Shown: in pieces, positions 22,145 to 22,798 of the stretch
Numbering within the stretch: position 1 is the first letter of the stretch
Layout: each line of letters starts with the position of its first letter
NCBI GenBank assembly: GCA_005779345.1
Contig: SXJQ01000309.1
Coordinates: 1-22,798, forward strand
Reading direction: 5' to 3'
DNA length: 22,798 nucleotides
Origin: Actinomycetota bacterium
GTDB taxonomy: Bacteria > Actinomycetota > Acidimicrobiia > IMCC26256 > PALSA-610
The notes under the pieces: model-generated
What the model saw: the letters and a program-made list of their open reading frames with translations, nothing else
The model's database searches: none
What the model was told of the DNA's origin: nothing
Program-made: the position numbers and the translations under genes

Positions 22145-22798
22145 ATGGCACCTCAGTTCATCATCACCATGCGCAACCTCCGTCGGGTGCACCCGCCCGA
22201 CAAGGAAGTCCTGCGCAACATCAACATCTCGATGTACCCCGATGCCAAGATCGGGGTGCTCGGTGCCAACGGTGCCGGCAAGAGTTCGCTGTTGCGGATC
22301 ATGGCGGGCGAGGACGACGGCTACCAAGGCGAGTGCCGGATCACGCCCGGGTACCGGGTCGGCTACCTGCGCCAGGAGCCGGTGCTCGACCCCGACAAGA
22401 ACGTGCGCGACAACGTGATGGAAGGCGTCGGCGACGTGAAGGGGCTCCTCGACCGTTTCGAGGAGGTCTGCAACGCGATGGGTGATCCCGATGCGGATTT
22501 CGACAAGTTGCTCGCCGAGCAGTCAGACCTCCAGGACAAGATCGACTCGGCGGGCGGCTGGGAGATCGATCGCACGCTCGACATCGCGATGGACGCGCTG
22601 CGGTGCCCACCAGACGACGCCGACGTCGCCACGCTCTCGGGCGGTGAGCGGCGACGGGTCGCGCTCTGTCGGCTCCTGTTGAGCAAGCCCGACCTGTTGT
22701 TGCTCGATGAACCGACGAACCACCTCGACGCGGAGTCGGTCGCGTGGCTCGAGCGCTACCTGCACGACTACGCGGGCTGTGTCGTCGCCGTGACCCAC
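22145..22798 (+). CDS. ettA: Energy-dependent translational throttle protein EttA, N-terminal part
   Basis: This is an ABC-F ATPase that binds the ribosomal E site and gates entry into elongation according to ATP level. The gene is cut by the right edge; 218 codons are present. The start MAPQFIITMRNLRRVHPPDK with the PP-K segment is the EttA signature. The first ATPase domain has Walker A GANGAGKS (40-47), the LSGGE signature at 164-168 and Walker B LLLLDEPTNHLD with Asp188 and Glu189. The arm-type insertion (about 95-150; LLDRFEEVCNAMGDPDADFD) is present between Walker A and the signature. ATG 22145 is preceded by TAGCCT 7 nt upstream and has no SD, so it is probably leaderless. The linker and second ATPase domain lie outside the window. 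Confidence 0.93.
   Translation, partial: MAPQFIITMRNLRRVHPPDKEVLRNINISMYPDAKIGVLGANGAGKSSLLRIMAGEDDGYQGECRITPGYRVGYLRQEPVLDPDKNVRDNVMEGVGDVKGLLDRFEEVCNAMGDPDADFDKLLAEQSDLQDKIDSAGGWEIDRTLDIAMDALRCPPDDADVATLSGGERRRVALCRLLLSKPDLLLLDEPTNHLDAESVAWLERYLHDYAGCVVAVTH

Overview
The window is a high-GC, gene-dense stretch of actinobacterial chromosome. A member of Acidimicrobiia or a relative (Ilumatobacter-like) fits best. The pointers are a class II (B12-dependent) ribonucleotide reductase, an F420-type LLM oxidoreductase, a LAL-type LuxR regulator, CarD, a DUF2510/DUF4328 membrane protein and EttA. Many starts have no Shine-Dalgarno sequence but carry a TANNNT -10 box 6-8 nt upstream, as in actinobacterial leaderless mRNAs. 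The lineage is inferred from gene content; no rRNA or tRNA gene was seen. No transposase, integrase, CRISPR array or prophage gene was found.

Layout. At 2-748 is the 3' end of nrdJ, followed by a 20-bp-stem palindrome. At 881-4616 an LLM-class flavin oxidoreductase and a large LAL/LuxR ATPase regulator form a tight pair. At 4810-6975 is a secreted protein with two Calx-beta domains and a seven-repeat RCC1 propeller, convergent with a lipoprotein SurE-like phosphatase (7047-7985) across a shared hairpin terminator. The stretch 7986-8477 has no intact gene: it holds a GC hairpin and a 47-codon relic of a DUF4143-type AAA ATPase. An APH-family kinase follows whose reading frame has no ATG, GTG or TTG at its N-terminus. 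Next come a structured intergenic patch (9396-9644), a DUF2510/DUF4328 membrane protein and, overlapping it tail to tail, a DUF2087 regulator. A 53-bp divergent promoter region then leads to a PIG-L deacetylase, a copper amine oxidase and an NTF2/SnoaL-like protein. A polytopic membrane protein and carD diverge from each other.

The last third is mostly one minus-strand series, read from right to left: DUF885 peptidase-like protein, dienelactone-hydrolase-like protein, a small membrane coiled-coil protein, a membrane-anchored GH43 glycosidase, and a TrmA/RlmD-type RNA methyltransferase. Three of these are linked by 4-nt stop/start overlaps. The coiled-coil protein and the GH43 protein share the same N-terminal design: a membrane helix, a coiled coil and a C-x29-C hairpin with a Gly-Asp at the same offset. 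This looks like a little-described cell-surface module. The window ends inside ettA, which is transcribed divergently from the DUF885 gene across 40 bp.
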